A stretch of 64,000 nucleotides of DNA from Ciceribacter ferrooxidans (GTDB lineage: Bacteria > Pseudomonadota > Alphaproteobacteria > Rhizobiales > Rhizobiaceae), in the NCBI RefSeq assembly GCF_004137355.1, contig NZ_SDVB01000238.1, positions 248,001-312,000 on the forward strand, read 5' to 3'. This document shows, piece after piece, positions 7,088-16,744 of this stretch. Numbering within the stretch: the first letter of the stretch is position 1; the number at the start of each line of letters is the position of its first letter. The translations under genes were made by a program, and so were the position numbers. The notes below the pieces were generated by a model, which was given only the letters and a program-made list of their open reading frames with translations, had not been told where the DNA came from and searched no databases.

Positions 7088-9427
7088 TCAGCCGCCGGCC
7101 TTCAGCCGCTCGACGGCCATCAGTACTCGCTCGGGCGTGGCAGGGGTGTCGAGTCGCGGGCAAACCTTGTAGTCGGCGACGCTGGCGATGGCCATGGAGA
7201 GCGCTTCGAGCACCGAGATCGCCAGCATCAGGGGCGGTTCGCCGACCGCCTTGGAGCGGCCGATGGTCGGCTCGGCATTCTCGGACCATTCAGCGAGGCG
7301 CGTGTTGAAGATTTTCGGCCGGTCGGAGGCGAGCGGGATCTTGTAGGTCGACGGCGCGTGGGTGCGGAGCCTTCCCTTGTCGTCCCACCAGAGCTCTTCC
7401 GTCGTCAGCCAGCCCATGCCCTGGATGAAACCGCCCTCGATCTGACCGATGTCGATCGCCGGATTGAGCGACTTGCCGACGTCATGCAGAATGTCGGTGC
7501 GCTCCATCACGTATTCGCCGGTCAGCGTGTCGATCGACACTTCCGAGCAGGCCGCACCATAGGCGAAATAGTAAAAGGGCGTGCCGCGCCCGGCTGCCCG
7601 GTCCCAATGGATCTTCGGCGTCTTGTAGAAGCCGGCGGCCGAAAGCTGGACGCGGGCGAAGTAAGCCTTCTTCACGAGGTCGGGGAAGGGGATTTCCTGA
7701 TCGCCGACCCGCACCCGGTTCGGCAGGAACTCCACCTCGTTCGCGGGTACCTGATAGTGCTCGACGGCGAAGGCGACGAGCCGCTCCATGATCTGCCGGG
7801 CAGCGTCATAGGCGGCCATGCCGTTGAGATCGGAGCCGGAGGAGGCGGCGGTCGCCGAGGTGTTCGGCACCTTGCCGGTGGTCGTCGCGGTGATCTTGAT
7901 GCGGTCGATGTCGACCTGGAAGGCATCGGCGAGCACCTGCGCCACCTTGGTGTAGAGCCCCTGACCCATCTCGGTGCCGCCGTGGTTCAGGTGGATGGAG
8001 CCGTCCTGGTAGACGTGGACCAGCGCGCCGGCCTGGTTGAACGCCGTCAGGGTGAAGGAAATGCCGAACTTCACCGGCGTCAGCGCGATGCCCTTGCGGA
8101 TGACCGGGCTTCCCGCATTGAAGTCGATGATCGCCTTGCGCCGGGCCTGATAGTCGCAGCTCCGTTCGAGTTCGTCGACGATGCGGGCGATGATGTTGTC
8201 CTCCACCTTCTGGTGGTAGGGCGTGACGTCACGGCCCGAGCCGGGGGCGCCGTAGAAATTCGCCTTGCGGACCTCGAGCGGGTCCTTGCCGAGCGCATAG
8301 GCGATCTCCTCGATGATCCGCTCGCCGCCAAGCATGCCCTGCGGGCCGCCGAAGCCGCGGAACGCCGTGTTGGAAACACTATGCGTTTTCAAGGGTTGCG
8401 AGGTCAGTCTCACATGTGGATAGAAGTAGCTCGAGTCGGCATGGAAGAGCGCACGGTCGGTGACCGGTCCCGAGAGATCGGCCGAGTAACCGCAGCGCGC
8501 GGCGAAATTGGCGACGAGGGCATGGATTCGTCCGTCGCCGTTGAAGGCGACGTCGAAATCCATGCGGAAGTCGTGGCGCTTGCCGGTCATGGTCATGTCC
8601 TCGTCCCGGTCGGGACGGAACTTGACGGCGCGGCCGAGCTTCTTGGCCGCAAGTGCGGCGAGAGCCGCGAAGAGGGCGCCCTGGGTTTCCTTGCCGCCGA
8701 AGCCGCCGCCCATGCGCCGGACGTGGACGGTGACGGCATTCGAGGGGATGGCGAGCACATGGCCGACGACGTGCTGGATTTCCGACGGGTGCTGGGTGGA
8801 GGACCAGACCTGCACCTCGTCGTCCTCGCCGGGAATGGCGAGCGCCACATGGCCTTCGAGATAGAAATGCTCCTGCCCGCCGATGTGCATCTCGCCGATC
8901 AGTCGGTTCTCGGCATTGTCGAGTTCGGCCTTCGGCGTGCCGCGTTCGAGCGTCATGCCGGCGGTGACGAGCGGTGCGCCGTTGTCGATCGCGCCGTCGA
9001 TATCGGTCCAGTACGGCAGGTCGCGATATTCAACGCGCGCAAGCCGGGCGGCGCGGCGGGCGGCGTCGCGCGTTGTCGCGATCACCGCGAAGACGGGCTG
9101 GCCGTGGAACTGGACCTCTTCGGTCGCCAGCAGCGGCTCGTCGTGATGGCCGCCGGAGGAGATGTCGTTGACGCCCGGCACGTCGGCGCCGGTCAGCACC
9201 GAGACCACGCCGGGACAGGCCTTCACCGCCGAGAGGTCGATCGAAAGGATTTCGGCATGGGCGCGGTCGGAAAGACCGAGTGCGCCGTGCAACAGGCCAG
9301 CGGGTTCGGGAATATCGTCGATATATTCGGCACTTCCGGCAACATGCTTGTGTGCTGAATCATGGCGCAGGGCCTGATGCATCGGGCCATTGATGTATTT
9401 GTAGGTCTCGTAGGTCGGCTTATGCAT
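7088..9427 (-). CDS. xdhB: Xanthine dehydrogenase, molybdopterin-binding subunit
   Basis: The 779-residue catalytic subunit oxidises hypoxanthine and xanthine to urate. Recognisable segments are the N-terminal H-V-A-G-S-A-E-Y-I-D-D-I-P-E-P, G-G-G-F-G-G-K-E, F-R-G-F-G-G-P-Q-G and G-G-T-E-M-G-Q-G-L, which surround the molybdopterin, and a C-terminal G-E-P-P-L-M near the active-site glutamate region. The length is normal for the separate XdhB subunit. It is downstream of xdhA, but the two are separated by 261 bases that hold an inverted-repeat element, unusual for subunits of one enzyme. Confidence 0.96.
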   Translation of the reverse strand: MHKPTYETYKYINGPMHQALRHDSAHKHVAGSAEYIDDIPEPAGLLHGALGLSDRAHAEILSIDLSAVKACPGVVSVLTGADVPGVNDISSGGHHDEPLLATEEVQFHGQPVFAVIATTRDAARRAARLARVEYRDLPYWTDIDGAIDNGAPLVTAGMTLERGTPKAELDNAENRLIGEMHIGGQEHFYLEGHVALAIPGEDDEVQVWSSTQHPSEIQHVVGHVLAIPSNAVTVHVRRMGGGFGGKETQGALFAALAALAAKKLGRAVKFRPDRDEDMTMTGKRHDFRMDFDVAFNGDGRIHALVANFAARCGYSADLSGPVTDRALFHADSSYFYPHVRLTSQPLKTHSVSNTAFRGFGGPQGMLGGERIIEEIAYALGKDPLEVRKANFYGAPGSGRDVTPYHQKVEDNIIARIVDELERSCDYQARRKAIIDFNAGSPVIRKGIALTPVKFGISFTLTAFNQAGALVHVYQDGSIHLNHGGTEMGQGLYTKVAQVLADAFQVDIDRIKITATTTGKVPNTSATAASSGSDLNGMAAYDAARQIMERLVAFAVEHYQVPANEVEFLPNRVRVGDQEIPFPDLVKKAYFARVQLSAAGFYKTPKIHWDRAAGRGTPFYYFAYGAACSEVSIDTLTGEYVMERTDILHDVGKSLNPAIDIGQIEGGFIQGMGWLTTEELWWDDKGRLRTHAPSTYKIPLASDRPKIFNTRLAEWSENAEPTIGRSKAVGEPPLMLAISVLEALSMAIASVADYKVCPRLDTPATPERVLMAVERLKAGG

Positions 9428-9448
9428 GGGAAAGGCCTCCGTGCGGGG

Positions 9449-9678
9449 CTATCCCCCTCTGCCCTGCCGGGCATCTCCCCCACAAGGGGGGAGATCGGCG
9501 CGGGGCTGGCGTCTGGACGATCGCCAGCGCTTGGGAATTCGTTGTGCGTGTTTCAGCGAATGGTACGGGAGTTCTTCTCGACGAAGCTCCGAGATTCACG
9601 GCGAAGTCCGCGCTGTGGGCAGCGGCCCGTCTCCCCCCTTGTGGGGGAGATGTCGGCGTAGCCGACAGAGGGGGGTGT
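9449..9678. repeat. Rhizobial intergenic inverted-repeat element between xdhB and xdhA
   Basis: About 230 bases bounded by inverted copies of the same sequence: the left arm (about 9449-9496) and the reverse complement of the right arm (about 9629-9678) share a C-rich segment, a GGCATC or GACATC step and the core CTCCCCCACAAGGGGGGAG. This layout, with ends that are themselves palindromic, is that of the short dispersed intergenic elements (RIME-like) of rhizobial genomes. It carries no convincing gene. It sits inside the xdhA-xdhB intergenic gap. Confidence 0.75.
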
Positions 9679-9688
9679 CGTTGTCGCA

Positions 9689-11158
9689 TCACGCCTCCTC
9701 CTCCGCAAATCGCTTCAGCTCCTGCGGTGTTCCCGAGGCTTCGAGGAAAAAGCGTGTCAGCAGGTTCTTGGCCGCCAGCTGCCGGTATTCGGCGCTCGCC
9801 CGCCAGTCGGTGAGCGGCTTGTAGTCGTCGTCGAAGGCGGGGCGAGCGGAGGCGATCGTCGCCTCCGTCCACGGCCTGCCGAGAAGCGTCGCCTCGACGG
9901 CCGAGGCCCGCTTCGGGGTGGCCGCCATGCCGCCGAAGGCGATGCGGACGTCGGCCACCGTGTTGCCGTCGCCGCGGGTGAGCAGGAAGGCGCCGCAGAG
10001 TGCGGAAATGTCCTCGTCACGGCGCTTGCTGACCTTGTAGACGGCAAAGTGCTGTCCGGCGCGCGGACGCGGCACGAAGAGGCTCTCGACGAACTCGCCG
10101 GGGCGGCGGTCCTGCTTGCCGTAGGCGATGAAGAACTCCTCGAGCGGCAGGACGCGCCGGCCGTCGGCGGAGCGCAAGGTCACGGTTGCCCCGAGTGCGA
10201 TCAACGCCGGCGGCATGTCGCCGATCGGCGACCCGTTGGCGATATTGCCGCCGATGGTTCCGACATTGCGGACCTGCTGGCCGCCGATGCGGTCGATCAA
10301 CCGGCCGAGGGCGGGGATTTCGGCCCGAAGCGTCGCGGAGGCCTGCTCGTAGGTGACGCCCGCGCCGAGCGTGATGCCGTCGGCGCCGGTCTCGATTGCC
10401 TGCAGCTCGTCCAGGTGATTGATGAAGACGACCGGGTCCAGATCACGCATCTGCTTTGTCACCCAGAGTCCGACATCGGTGGCACCGGCGACGACGGTCG
10501 CGGAGGGTTCTGCAGCGAGCACGGCCGCGAGCGCTGCGACCGTCCCCGGCACGATCAGCCGGCGGCCATCCTTCCCGGTGGCGATGGTCTCCCCGGTCTT
10601 CAGTTCCCAGAGTCTTGCGGTGATCGCGGTGCGGTCCCGTTCGAGCGGATCGAAGAGGGCGCTCGGCCGCGTCCCGGAGACGAGCTCCGCCGCCTTGACG
10701 ATCGGCTCGTAGCCGGTGCAGCGACAGAGATTACCCTGCAGCGCCTTTTCGATCTCGGCGCGCGAGGGATCGTCGTTGGAAAGCCAGAGGCCGTAGAGCG
10801 ACATCACGAAACCCGGCGTGCAGAAGCCGCATTGCGAGCCGTGGCAGTCGACCATCGCCTGCTGGACCGGATGCAGCGTGCCGTCGCGGGCTGCGAGGTG
10901 TTCGACCGTCACCACGTGGGTGGCGTGCAGGGAGCCGAGGAAACGGATGCAGGCATTGACGGTCTCGTAGCGCAGTGCACCGTCGCAGAGGCGCCCGACG
11001 AGAACGGTGCAGGCACCGCAGTCGCCTTCCGCGCAGCCTTCCTTGGTGCCGGTCAGGCTGCGGTCGAGGCGCAGGAAGTCGAGAAGCGTGCCCGTCGGAT
11101 CGACGTCCCTCAGTGCGACGTCCTCGCCGTTGAGGATGAAGCGAATACAGTCGGTCAT
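9689..11158 (-). CDS. xdhA: Xanthine dehydrogenase, Fe-S/FAD subunit
   Basis: A 489-residue small subunit that carries electrons from the molybdenum site to NAD+. The N-terminal plant-type 2Fe-2S site ([11 protein letters not shown]) is followed by the second cluster domain (C-G-F-C-T-P-G and C-R-C-T-G-Y), then the FAD-binding domain with [13 protein letters not shown] and the C-terminal CO-dehydrogenase flavoprotein domain. The start at 11158 has GGAAAGG about 6 bases upstream. It follows bdhA by 32 bases. Confidence 0.96.
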   Translation of the reverse strand: MTDCIRFILNGEDVALRDVDPTGTLLDFLRLDRSLTGTKEGCAEGDCGACTVLVGRLCDGALRYETVNACIRFLGSLHATHVVTVEHLAARDGTLHPVQQAMVDCHGSQCGFCTPGFVMSLYGLWLSNDDPSRAEIEKALQGNLCRCTGYEPIVKAAELVSGTRPSALFDPLERDRTAITARLWELKTGETIATGKDGRRLIVPGTVAALAAVLAAEPSATVVAGATDVGLWVTKQMRDLDPVVFINHLDELQAIETGADGITLGAGVTYEQASATLRAEIPALGRLIDRIGGQQVRNVGTIGGNIANGSPIGDMPPALIALGATVTLRSADGRRVLPLEEFFIAYGKQDRRPGEFVESLFVPRPRAGQHFAVYKVSKRRDEDISALCGAFLLTRGDGNTVADVRIAFGGMAATPKRASAVEATLLGRPWTEATIASARPAFDDDYKPLTDWRASAEYRQLAAKNLLTRFFLEASGTPQELKRFAEEEA

Positions 11159-11190
11159 GCGATGCCTTTCCGCTGTCTGAACCGTCAAGG

Positions 11191-11964
11191 TTACTGCGCT
11201 GTCCAGCCGCCATCAATGGAGATGTGCGTGCCGGTGATCTGGCGGGCGGCATCGCTCGCCAGGAACAGCGCGACGGCGGCGACTTCCTCGACGGCGACGA
11301 AGTCCTTGGTCGGCTGGAACTTCAGCATGACGTCGGACTTCACCTGTGCCTCGCTGATCCCGCGCGCTTTCGCGGTGTCGGGGATCTGTTTCTCGACGAG
11401 CGGGGTCAGCACGTAGCCGGGGCAGATGGCGTTCACCGTCACGCCGAATTCGGCGAGTTCCAGCGCCGCCGTCTTGGTGAGCCCCATGATCCCGTGCTTG
11501 GCGGCGACATAGGCGGCCTTGAACGGCGAGGCGATCAGCCCGTGGGCGGAGGCGACATTGATGATGCGGCCGTGGCGCTTCTCCTTCATCGCCGGAATCG
11601 CCGCGCGCATGGTGTGGAAGGCGCTCGACAGGTTGATCGCGATGATCTGGTCCCATTTCTCGACCGGGAATTCCTCGATGGCCGCGACGTGCTGGATGCC
11701 GGCATTATTGACGAGGACGTCGACCATGCCGAACTCGGCGGCGGCCGTCGCCATCAGGTCGGCGATTTCCTCCGGTTTCGTCATGTCGGCACCGTGATAA
11801 ATGGCGCGGCCGCCCTTTTCCTCGAGGCTCTTGCGGATCGCCTCGATTTCCGCGGCGTTGCCAAACCCGTTGATCACGAGATTGTCGCCTTCGGCGGCGA
11901 AGCCGCGGGCGATCGCAAGCCCGATGCCGCTGGTGGAGCCGGTGACGACGACGGTTCTGGCCAT
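11191..11964 (-). CDS. bdhA: D-3-hydroxybutyrate dehydrogenase
   Basis: A 257-residue short-chain dehydrogenase that interconverts 3-hydroxybutyrate and acetoacetate in poly-hydroxybutyrate turnover. The NAD site is G-S-T-S-G-I-G (residues 9-15), N-N-A-G is at 87-90, and the catalytic triad is S139, Y152, K156. The N-terminal [10 protein letters not shown] and the C-terminal S-I-D-G-G-W-T-A-Q match BdhA closely. The start at 11964 has GGGAGA about 8 bases upstream; the frame is open far upstream on this strand but overlaps glpK there. In S. meliloti bdhA heads an operon with xdhA2 and xdhB2, and the same order is seen here. Confidence 0.95.
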   Translation of the reverse strand: MARTVVVTGSTSGIGLAIARGFAAEGDNLVINGFGNAAEIEAIRKSLEEKGGRAIYHGADMTKPEEIADLMATAAAEFGMVDVLVNNAGIQHVAAIEEFPVEKWDQIIAINLSSAFHTMRAAIPAMKEKRHGRIINVASAHGLIASPFKAAYVAAKHGIMGLTKTAALELAEFGVTVNAICPGYVLTPLVEKQIPDTAKARGISEAQVKSDVMLKFQPTKDFVAVEEVAAVALFLASDAARQITGTHISIDGGWTAQ

Positions 11965-12136
11965 TTCAGTTTCTCCCGAGAACTTCTTTCTGGAACAGCG
12001 CGGCGTTCTGTTGCGCCGCAGCAGTTCAGCGAGGTTATGCGCAAACGGGCGATGGTGGCAATTGCGTTGTTGAGAGGCGCACTCGTCTTTTGCCGATGCC
12101 GTGGAAGAGGGGCTACCGGATCGCCGCGCTTTCTTT

Positions 12137-12164
12137 TTGACAAGCATCCGGCAGTCGTATTGAA
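12137..12164 (+). promoter_or_regulatory. Candidate promoter for glpK
   Basis: TTGACA at 12137-12142 and TATTGA at 12159-12164 are separated by 16 bases, matching a sigma-70 promoter and placing the start about 40 bases before the glpK ATG. Inferred by eye only. Confidence 0.45.
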
Positions 12165-12207
12165 CTCTCGCCCGGAGAAGAAACTGCGCGTATCGGGGAG
12201 GAAGCGT

Positions 12208-13701
12208 ATGGGCGGATTTGTGCTTGCGATCGACCAGGGGACGACATCGAGCCGGGCGATCGTTTTCGACGGCGACATGCGGATCGTCGGCATCGGCCAG
12301 AAGGAATTCCCGCAGCGCTTCCCGAAATCCGGCTGGGTGGAGCATGATCCGGAGGACATCTGGCAGAGTGTTGTCGCCTCGATCCACGACGCCTTCGGTC
12401 GCGCCCGAGTCGAGCCGCACCAGATCGCCGCGATCGGCATCACCAACCAGCGCGAGACCGTCGTCGTATGGGACCGCGAAACCGGCCGGCCGCTGCAGAA
12501 CGCCATCGTCTGGCAGGACCGCCGCACCGCGAGCTATTGCGACAAGCTGAAGCGCCAGGATCTCGAAAAGCTCTTCGTCAGGAAGACCGGGCTGCTGCTC
12601 GATCCCTATTTCTCCGGCACCAAGCTTTCCTGGCTGCTTTCCAACGTGAAGGGGGCACGGGCGAGGGCGGCGAAGGGTGAACTCTGCTTCGGCACGATCG
12701 ACACCTATCTCATCTGGCGGCTCACCGGCGGTCGCGCCCATATGACCGACGCCACGAATGCCTCGCGGACGCTGATGTTCAACATCGCGACCAATGAATG
12801 GGATTCCGAGCTTCTCGAAATCCTCCGCGTTCCCGCCGCGATGCTGCCCGAGGTGAAAGACTGCGCGGCCGATTTCGGCGTGACCGATCCCGCCGTCTTC
12901 GGCGCGGCCGTCCCGATCCTCGGGGTTGCCGGCGACCAGCAGGCGGCAACGATCGGTCAGGCCTGTTTTGCGCCGGGCATGATGAAGTCGACCTACGGTA
13001 CCGGCTGCTTCGCACTCCTGAACACCGGCAGCGACATGGTCCGCTCGAAGAGCCGGCTGCTGACGACGATCGCCTACCGGATCGACGGCAAGACGACCTA
13101 TGCGCTTGAAGGCTCGATCTTCATCGCCGGTGCGGCGGTGCAGTGGCTGCGCGACGGGCTGAAGATCATCGGCGACGCCCGCGAGACCGGTACGCTCGCC
13201 GAAATCGCCGATCCCGGCCAACAGGTCTATCTGGTGCCGGCCTTCACCGGTCTCGGCGCGCCGTGGTGGGACCCGGAAGCGCGCGGCGCCGTCTTCGGCA
13301 TGACGCGCAATACCGGGCCTGCCGAATTCGCCCGCGCGGCGCTCGAAGCCGTCTGCTACCAGACACGTGATCTGCTGGACGCCATGCACAAGGACTGGCG
13401 CAATGGCGGCGACGAGACGGTGCTGCGCGTCGACGGCGGCATGGTTGCCTCCGACTGGACCATGCAGCGGCTCGCCGACCTCCTCGATTCCCCGGTCGAC
13501 CGGCCGGCGATCACCGAGACCACTGCGCTCGGTGCCGCCTTCCTCGCCGGCAGCCGCGCCGGCGTCTGGCCGGGCATGGAGGAATTTTCCAAGGCCTGGG
13601 CGCGTGACCGCCGCTTCGAACCGGCCATGGACGAGAAGACCCGTGCGATGAAGCTCAAGGGCTGGCGGAACGCCGTTCGGCGCACGCTGAGCGATTTCTA
13701 A
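12208..13701 (+). CDS. glpK: Glycerol kinase
   Basis: A 497-residue FGGY-family kinase that makes glycerol 3-phosphate. The ATP-site start [11 protein letters not shown] is at residues 6-16, and [17 protein letters not shown] and the C-terminal V-D-G-G-M motif follow in order. The length equals that of E. coli GlpK. The ATG at 12208 has GGGGAGGAAG directly upstream. It is divergent from bdhA. No glycerol transporter or glycerol-3-phosphate dehydrogenase gene is adjacent, so it stands alone here. Confidence 0.95.
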   Translation: MGGFVLAIDQGTTSSRAIVFDGDMRIVGIGQKEFPQRFPKSGWVEHDPEDIWQSVVASIHDAFGRARVEPHQIAAIGITNQRETVVVWDRETGRPLQNAIVWQDRRTASYCDKLKRQDLEKLFVRKTGLLLDPYFSGTKLSWLLSNVKGARARAAKGELCFGTIDTYLIWRLTGGRAHMTDATNASRTLMFNIATNEWDSELLEILRVPAAMLPEVKDCAADFGVTDPAVFGAAVPILGVAGDQQAATIGQACFAPGMMKSTYGTGCFALLNTGSDMVRSKSRLLTTIAYRIDGKTTYALEGSIFIAGAAVQWLRDGLKIIGDARETGTLAEIADPGQQVYLVPAFTGLGAPWWDPEARGAVFGMTRNTGPAEFARAALEAVCYQTRDLLDAMHKDWRNGGDETVLRVDGGMVASDWTMQRLADLLDSPVDRPAITETTALGAAFLAGSRAGVWPGMEEFSKAWARDRRFEPAMDEKTRAMKLKGWRNAVRRTLSDF

Positions 13702-13711
13702 GGCCGATCGA

Positions 13712-13735
13712 CCCGGCGAACACTGTGTCGCCGGG
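13712..13735 (+). terminator. Hairpin after glpK
   Basis: An 8-base perfect stem (CCCGGCGA paired with TCGCCGGG) with an 8-base loop begins 11 bases after the glpK stop. It lacks a T-run, so termination is plausible but not certain. Confidence 0.45.
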
Positions 13736-13805
13736 GCCATCCCTTGTTTCGGGTGCGCCGGCTGCTATCTGTCATGCGGTTCAACACCTGCCAGGGGACA
13801 GATCC

Positions 13806-14852
13806 ATGGAGCTCGGCCTCTACACCTTTGCCGACGTCGATCCGAATGCCGTAGACAAGGGAGCCGAGGGCGCCCGCCGGCTCGCGAACCTCATGGAGGA
13901 GATCGCGCTTGCCGACGAGGTCGGGCTCGACGTCTTCGGCATCGGCGAGCATCACCGGGCCGACTATGCCGTCTCCTCTCCGGCGACGATCCTCGCGGCC
14001 GCCGCCGTCAAGACGAAGCGGATCAGGCTCACCAGTGCTGTTTCCGTCCTGAGTTCGGACGATCCCGTCCGGGTGTTCCAGCAGTTTGCGACCGTCGATC
14101 TTCTGTCGAACGGCCGCGCCGAGATCATGGCGGGTCGCGGTTCCTTCATCGAGTCCTTCCCGCTCTTCGGCTACGATCTCGACGATTACGACAAGCTCTT
14201 CGCCGAGAAGCTCGATCTCCTGATGACGCTCCGTGAAGAGGAGGTCGTCAGCTGGTCCGGCGAGACGCGGGCCGCGATTCCCGGTCGTGGCGTCTATCCG
14301 CGACCTTTGCAGGAGCCGCTGCCGCTCTGGATCGCCGTCGGCGGCACGCCGCAATCGGTCGCCCGCGCCGGCGTGCTCGGCCTGCCCCTGGCGCTTGCAA
14401 TCATCGGCGGCCAGCCGCGTCGTTTCGCGCCGCTCTTCGACCTCTACCGTGAGAGCGCGCGGCGCGCCAACCGCGATCCGGCGACGCTGAAGACCAGTAT
14501 CAACGTCCATGGTTTCGTCGCCGACACGACCGAGAAGGCGGCGGACGTCTTCTACGAGCCGCAGGCGGCGGTGATGAACCGCATCGGTCGCGAACGCGGC
14601 TGGGGGCCGACCAACCGGCAGCATTTCGACCAGTCGCGCGGACCGGAGGGCGCGCTCTTCGTCGGCGATCCGGAGACGGTCGCGGAGAAGATCGTCGCCC
14701 ACCACAAGATCTTCGGCAATGACCGCTTCCTGCTGCAGATGGCGATCGGCCTCATGCCGCACGGGGAGGTGATGCGGGGCATCGAGCTCTTCGGCACAAA
14801 AGTCGCGCCGCTGGTCAGAAAAGCGTTGACGCCCGCGGAAACGGGCGCGTAA
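13806..14852 (+). CDS. LLM-class flavin-dependent monooxygenase
   Basis: A 348-residue luciferase-like protein using FMNH2 to oxidise an unidentified substrate. The pattern of the family is clear: [10 protein letters not shown] at the start, [10 protein letters not shown] around residue 44, [17 protein letters not shown] and [13 protein letters not shown] in the middle. The start at 13806 has AGGGGA upstream; a longer frame begins at 13725. It follows glpK but is separated from it by a hairpin, so it is probably an independent unit. The substrate cannot be inferred. Confidence 0.88.
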   Translation: MELGLYTFADVDPNAVDKGAEGARRLANLMEEIALADEVGLDVFGIGEHHRADYAVSSPATILAAAAVKTKRIRLTSAVSVLSSDDPVRVFQQFATVDLLSNGRAEIMAGRGSFIESFPLFGYDLDDYDKLFAEKLDLLMTLREEEVVSWSGETRAAIPGRGVYPRPLQEPLPLWIAVGGTPQSVARAGVLGLPLALAIIGGQPRRFAPLFDLYRESARRANRDPATLKTSINVHGFVADTTEKAADVFYEPQAAVMNRIGRERGWGPTNRQHFDQSRGPEGALFVGDPETVAEKIVAHHKIFGNDRFLLQMAIGLMPHGEVMRGIELFGTKVAPLVRKALTPAETGA

Positions 14853-14912
14853 GCAGCCCGAAACAGCCGCAACCGGCCACCGCCCGGTCTGCCTGCGCGT
14901 GAAAGAGCACGA

Positions 14913-15662
14913 ATGATTGTTTCCAGTGAAGACGAACTCAACGGCCTGAAGGAGATCGGCCGCCTCTGCGCGGTCGCGCTGAAAGCCATGGGGGCGGCGC
15001 TGGAGCCGGGGATCACCACCCGCGAACTCGACATGATCGGCCGCAAGATCCTCGAGGATGCCGGCGCCCGCTCGGCACCCGAACTCTGCTACCAGTTTCC
15101 CGGCGCCACCTGCATCAGCGTCAACGAGGAAATCGCCCACGGCATCCCCGGCGACCGGATCATCAGGGCAGGCGATCTCGTCAACATCGATGTTTCGGCG
15201 GAGAAGGGCGGTTTCTTCGGCGATACCGGCGCCTCTTTCGCCGTGCCGCCGGTCACGGCCAAGAACGAGCGGCTTTGCCGCGACGGCAAGCGGGCGCTCT
15301 GGGTCGGCCTCAACCAGATCCGCACTGGGCAGCCGCTTGCCAATATCGGCAATGCGATCGGCACGTTCGCGAAGAAGAACCGCTACACGCTGATCACCAA
15401 CCTTGCGAGCCACGGCGTCGGCCGTTCGCTGCACGAGGAGCCGAAAGAAGTCGCGACCTGGCCCGATCCGGACGAAACACGGATCATGGAAGAGGGACTG
15501 GTCTTCACCGTCGAACCCTTCCTGTCGCTCGGCGGACACTGGGCGGAGGACGGCGACGACGCCTGGACGCTCTACAGCGAGCCGAAGGCCCCGACCGTCC
15601 AGTTCGAGCACACGCTGGTCGTCACCCGCAACGGACCGCTGATCCTGACGCTCGCCGACTGA
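14913..15662 (+). CDS. map: Methionine aminopeptidase, type I
   Basis: A 249-residue M24-family peptidase that removes the initiator methionine. The five metal ligands are readable: D-V-S-A and D-T-G in the centre, H-G-V-G-R-S-L-H-E-E, E-E-G-L-V-F-T-V-E-P-F and the final Q-F-E-H-T. Length and the N-terminal L-N-G-L-K-E-I-G-R-L-C-A are normal for type I enzymes. It is not beside rpsE/adk or other ribosomal genes, where map is often found, so this could be a second copy. Confidence 0.9.
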   Translation: MIVSSEDELNGLKEIGRLCAVALKAMGAALEPGITTRELDMIGRKILEDAGARSAPELCYQFPGATCISVNEEIAHGIPGDRIIRAGDLVNIDVSAEKGGFFGDTGASFAVPPVTAKNERLCRDGKRALWVGLNQIRTGQPLANIGNAIGTFAKKNRYTLITNLASHGVGRSLHEEPKEVATWPDPDETRIMEEGLVFTVEPFLSLGGHWAEDGDDAWTLYSEPKAPTVQFEHTLVVTRNGPLILTLAD

Positions 15663-15687
15663 GAGCGGGCGGCAAGGCGCCTCCGGT

Positions 15688-15716
15688 TTGACCGCGACCC
15701 TGTTCGGGACTATCTT
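15688..15716 (+). promoter_or_regulatory. Candidate promoter of the parDE-type pair
   Basis: TTGACC (15688-15693) and TATCTT (15711-15716) are separated by exactly 17 bases. The predicted start is about 20 bases before the antitoxin ATG, leaving room for its AAACGGAGGTG ribosome site. Confidence 0.55.
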
Positions 15717-15742
15717 CGTATTACAAACGGAGGTGAAAAGCG

Positions 15743-16006
15743 ATGTCTGTCAAGCGTGAGCTATCCGATCCGATCAGCCTTCGCCTGCCGGTCGACGTTC
15801 TGTCGGAGATTGAGGAGGTGGCCCGGACCTGCGAGCGAAGCCGCAGCTGGGTCATTGTCCGGGCGCTGAAATCCTATCTGGCAAACGAAGGGCGAGACGT
15901 TCTCGAGCTTGCAAGCGCGCGTCGGGCGGTCGATGCCGGCGATGTCCGCGATCTCGACGAGGTGCTCAAGGAGGTCGAGGCGATCGTCAAGGGAGCCGCT
16001 GCTTGA
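15743..16006 (+). CDS. Ribbon-helix-helix antitoxin (CopG/ParD-like)
   Basis: An 87-residue protein whose first half (P-I-S-L-R-L-P-V-D-V-L-S-E-I-E-E-V-A-R-T and R-S-R-S-W-V-I-V-R-A-L) is a ribbon-helix-helix DNA-binding fold. The C-terminal half, rich in acidic and alanine residues, is the part that would wrap the toxin. The ATG has a strong GGAGGTG site upstream. It overlaps the toxin gene by 4 bases and should repress its own promoter. Confidence 0.88.
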   Translation: MSVKRELSDPISLRLPVDVLSEIEEVARTCERSRSWVIVRALKSYLANEGRDVLELASARRAVDAGDVRDLDEVLKEVEAIVKGAAA

Positions 16007-16320
16007 AGGTGCTGCTCGCCCCGGAGGCCAGGAACTACGTTTCGTCCGAGGCGCGATATCTCAAGGCACGCAGTCCACAGGCCGCGCGACAGTTTGCCGA
16101 CAGTCTGAAGCAGCTCAAGGAACACCTGTCACAGTTTCCGCATATCGGAAGGGTGTCTGACGAGATTCCGGTGCCAGGCGTCCTTTGTTTCGTCATGGGC
16201 GCTTATCTGGTCGACTATGAAATCCGCCCCGACATTATCGTGATCCTCGGCATTCGCCACGGTCAACAACGCCCGCCGGGGATGCCCCTCGATGATGACT
16301 TTGATTTCGAAGGGCCGTGA
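16003..16320 (+). CDS. RelE/ParE-superfamily toxin
   Basis: A 105-residue basic protein starting at a TTG (16003) that overlaps the antitoxin stop as TTGA. The fold pattern fits ParE: K-V-L-L-A-P-E-A at the start, A-R-Q-F-A-D-S-L-K-Q-L-K-E-H, then F-P-H-I-G-R and a C-terminal V-D-Y-E-I-R-P-D-I-I-V-I-L-G-I-R-H-G-Q-Q. Members poison gyrase (ParE) or cleave mRNA (RelE); the sequence alone does not separate these. The weak TTG start is consistent with lower expression than the antitoxin. Confidence 0.85.
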   Translation: MKVLLAPEARNYVSSEARYLKARSPQAARQFADSLKQLKEHLSQFPHIGRVSDEIPVPGVLCFVMGAYLVDYEIRPDIIVILGIRHGQQRPPGMPLDDDFDFEGP

Positions 16321-16347
16321 AGGCGGATCGCCGGCCGCCCTCTCGTC

Positions 16348-16578
16348 TCAGGCGGAGAACGCGACGGCGACGCCGCGCTTCTTGAAGTAGGACTGCATGA
16401 TCTTGCGGCCCTGGCGGTTGGACTGGGCGAGCTTCGCGGTCTCGAACACCGCTTCCCTGATGCCTTCGCGAGTCATGGCCGCCTTCAGCGCCGCGATGTG
16501 GAGATCGATCTCCTCGTTGTTGTTGTTGAGCGAGGCGTAGATGTTGTCGATGGCCTGGCTCAGGGTGAGGTCGCTCAT
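16348..16578 (-). CDS. Conserved small hypothetical protein
   Basis: A 76-residue helical protein without signal peptide, read from the ATG at 16578, which has AAGGAG 6 bases upstream. A run of four asparagines followed by two glutamates (near residues 18-23) and a basic C-terminal K-K-R-G-V-A-V-A-F-S-A are the visible landmarks. The frame remains open upstream, but the ribosome site decides this start. I do not recognise a family. It is convergent with the toxin gene and separated from it by 27 bases. Confidence 0.7.
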   Translation of the reverse strand: MSDLTLSQAIDNIYASLNNNNEEIDLHIAALKAAMTREGIREAVFETAKLAQSNRQGRKIMQSYFKKRGVAVAFSA

Positions 16579-16744
16579 GGGATGCTCCTTCGGATTGTCG
16601 CTTCTCACTAGCGATTTTTGCCGAGGGAGCAAGCCGGGTTCGTCTGCGACGGGTGAGTCCGCCGGAGGAATCCATCGCGTTCGGTTGACCCTCTGATCAG
16701 TATTTGTGGTTTGTGAGGCGCCGCTCGCGATGCCATAAGGCGGC

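Noticed and set aside
7013-9358. A 781-codon frame on the plus strand opposite xdhB
   Set aside because: Same cause: antisense shadow of a strongly GC-biased gene, without start site or motif.
11191-13740. A very long minus-strand frame running through bdhA and opposite glpK
   Set aside because: Only the last 257 codons (bdhA) have family motifs and a ribosome site; the rest is antisense of glpK.
13806-14852. Possible lux-like bioluminescence function
   Set aside because: The protein is of the general LLM monooxygenase group, with no luxB, luxC, luxD or luxE nearby.
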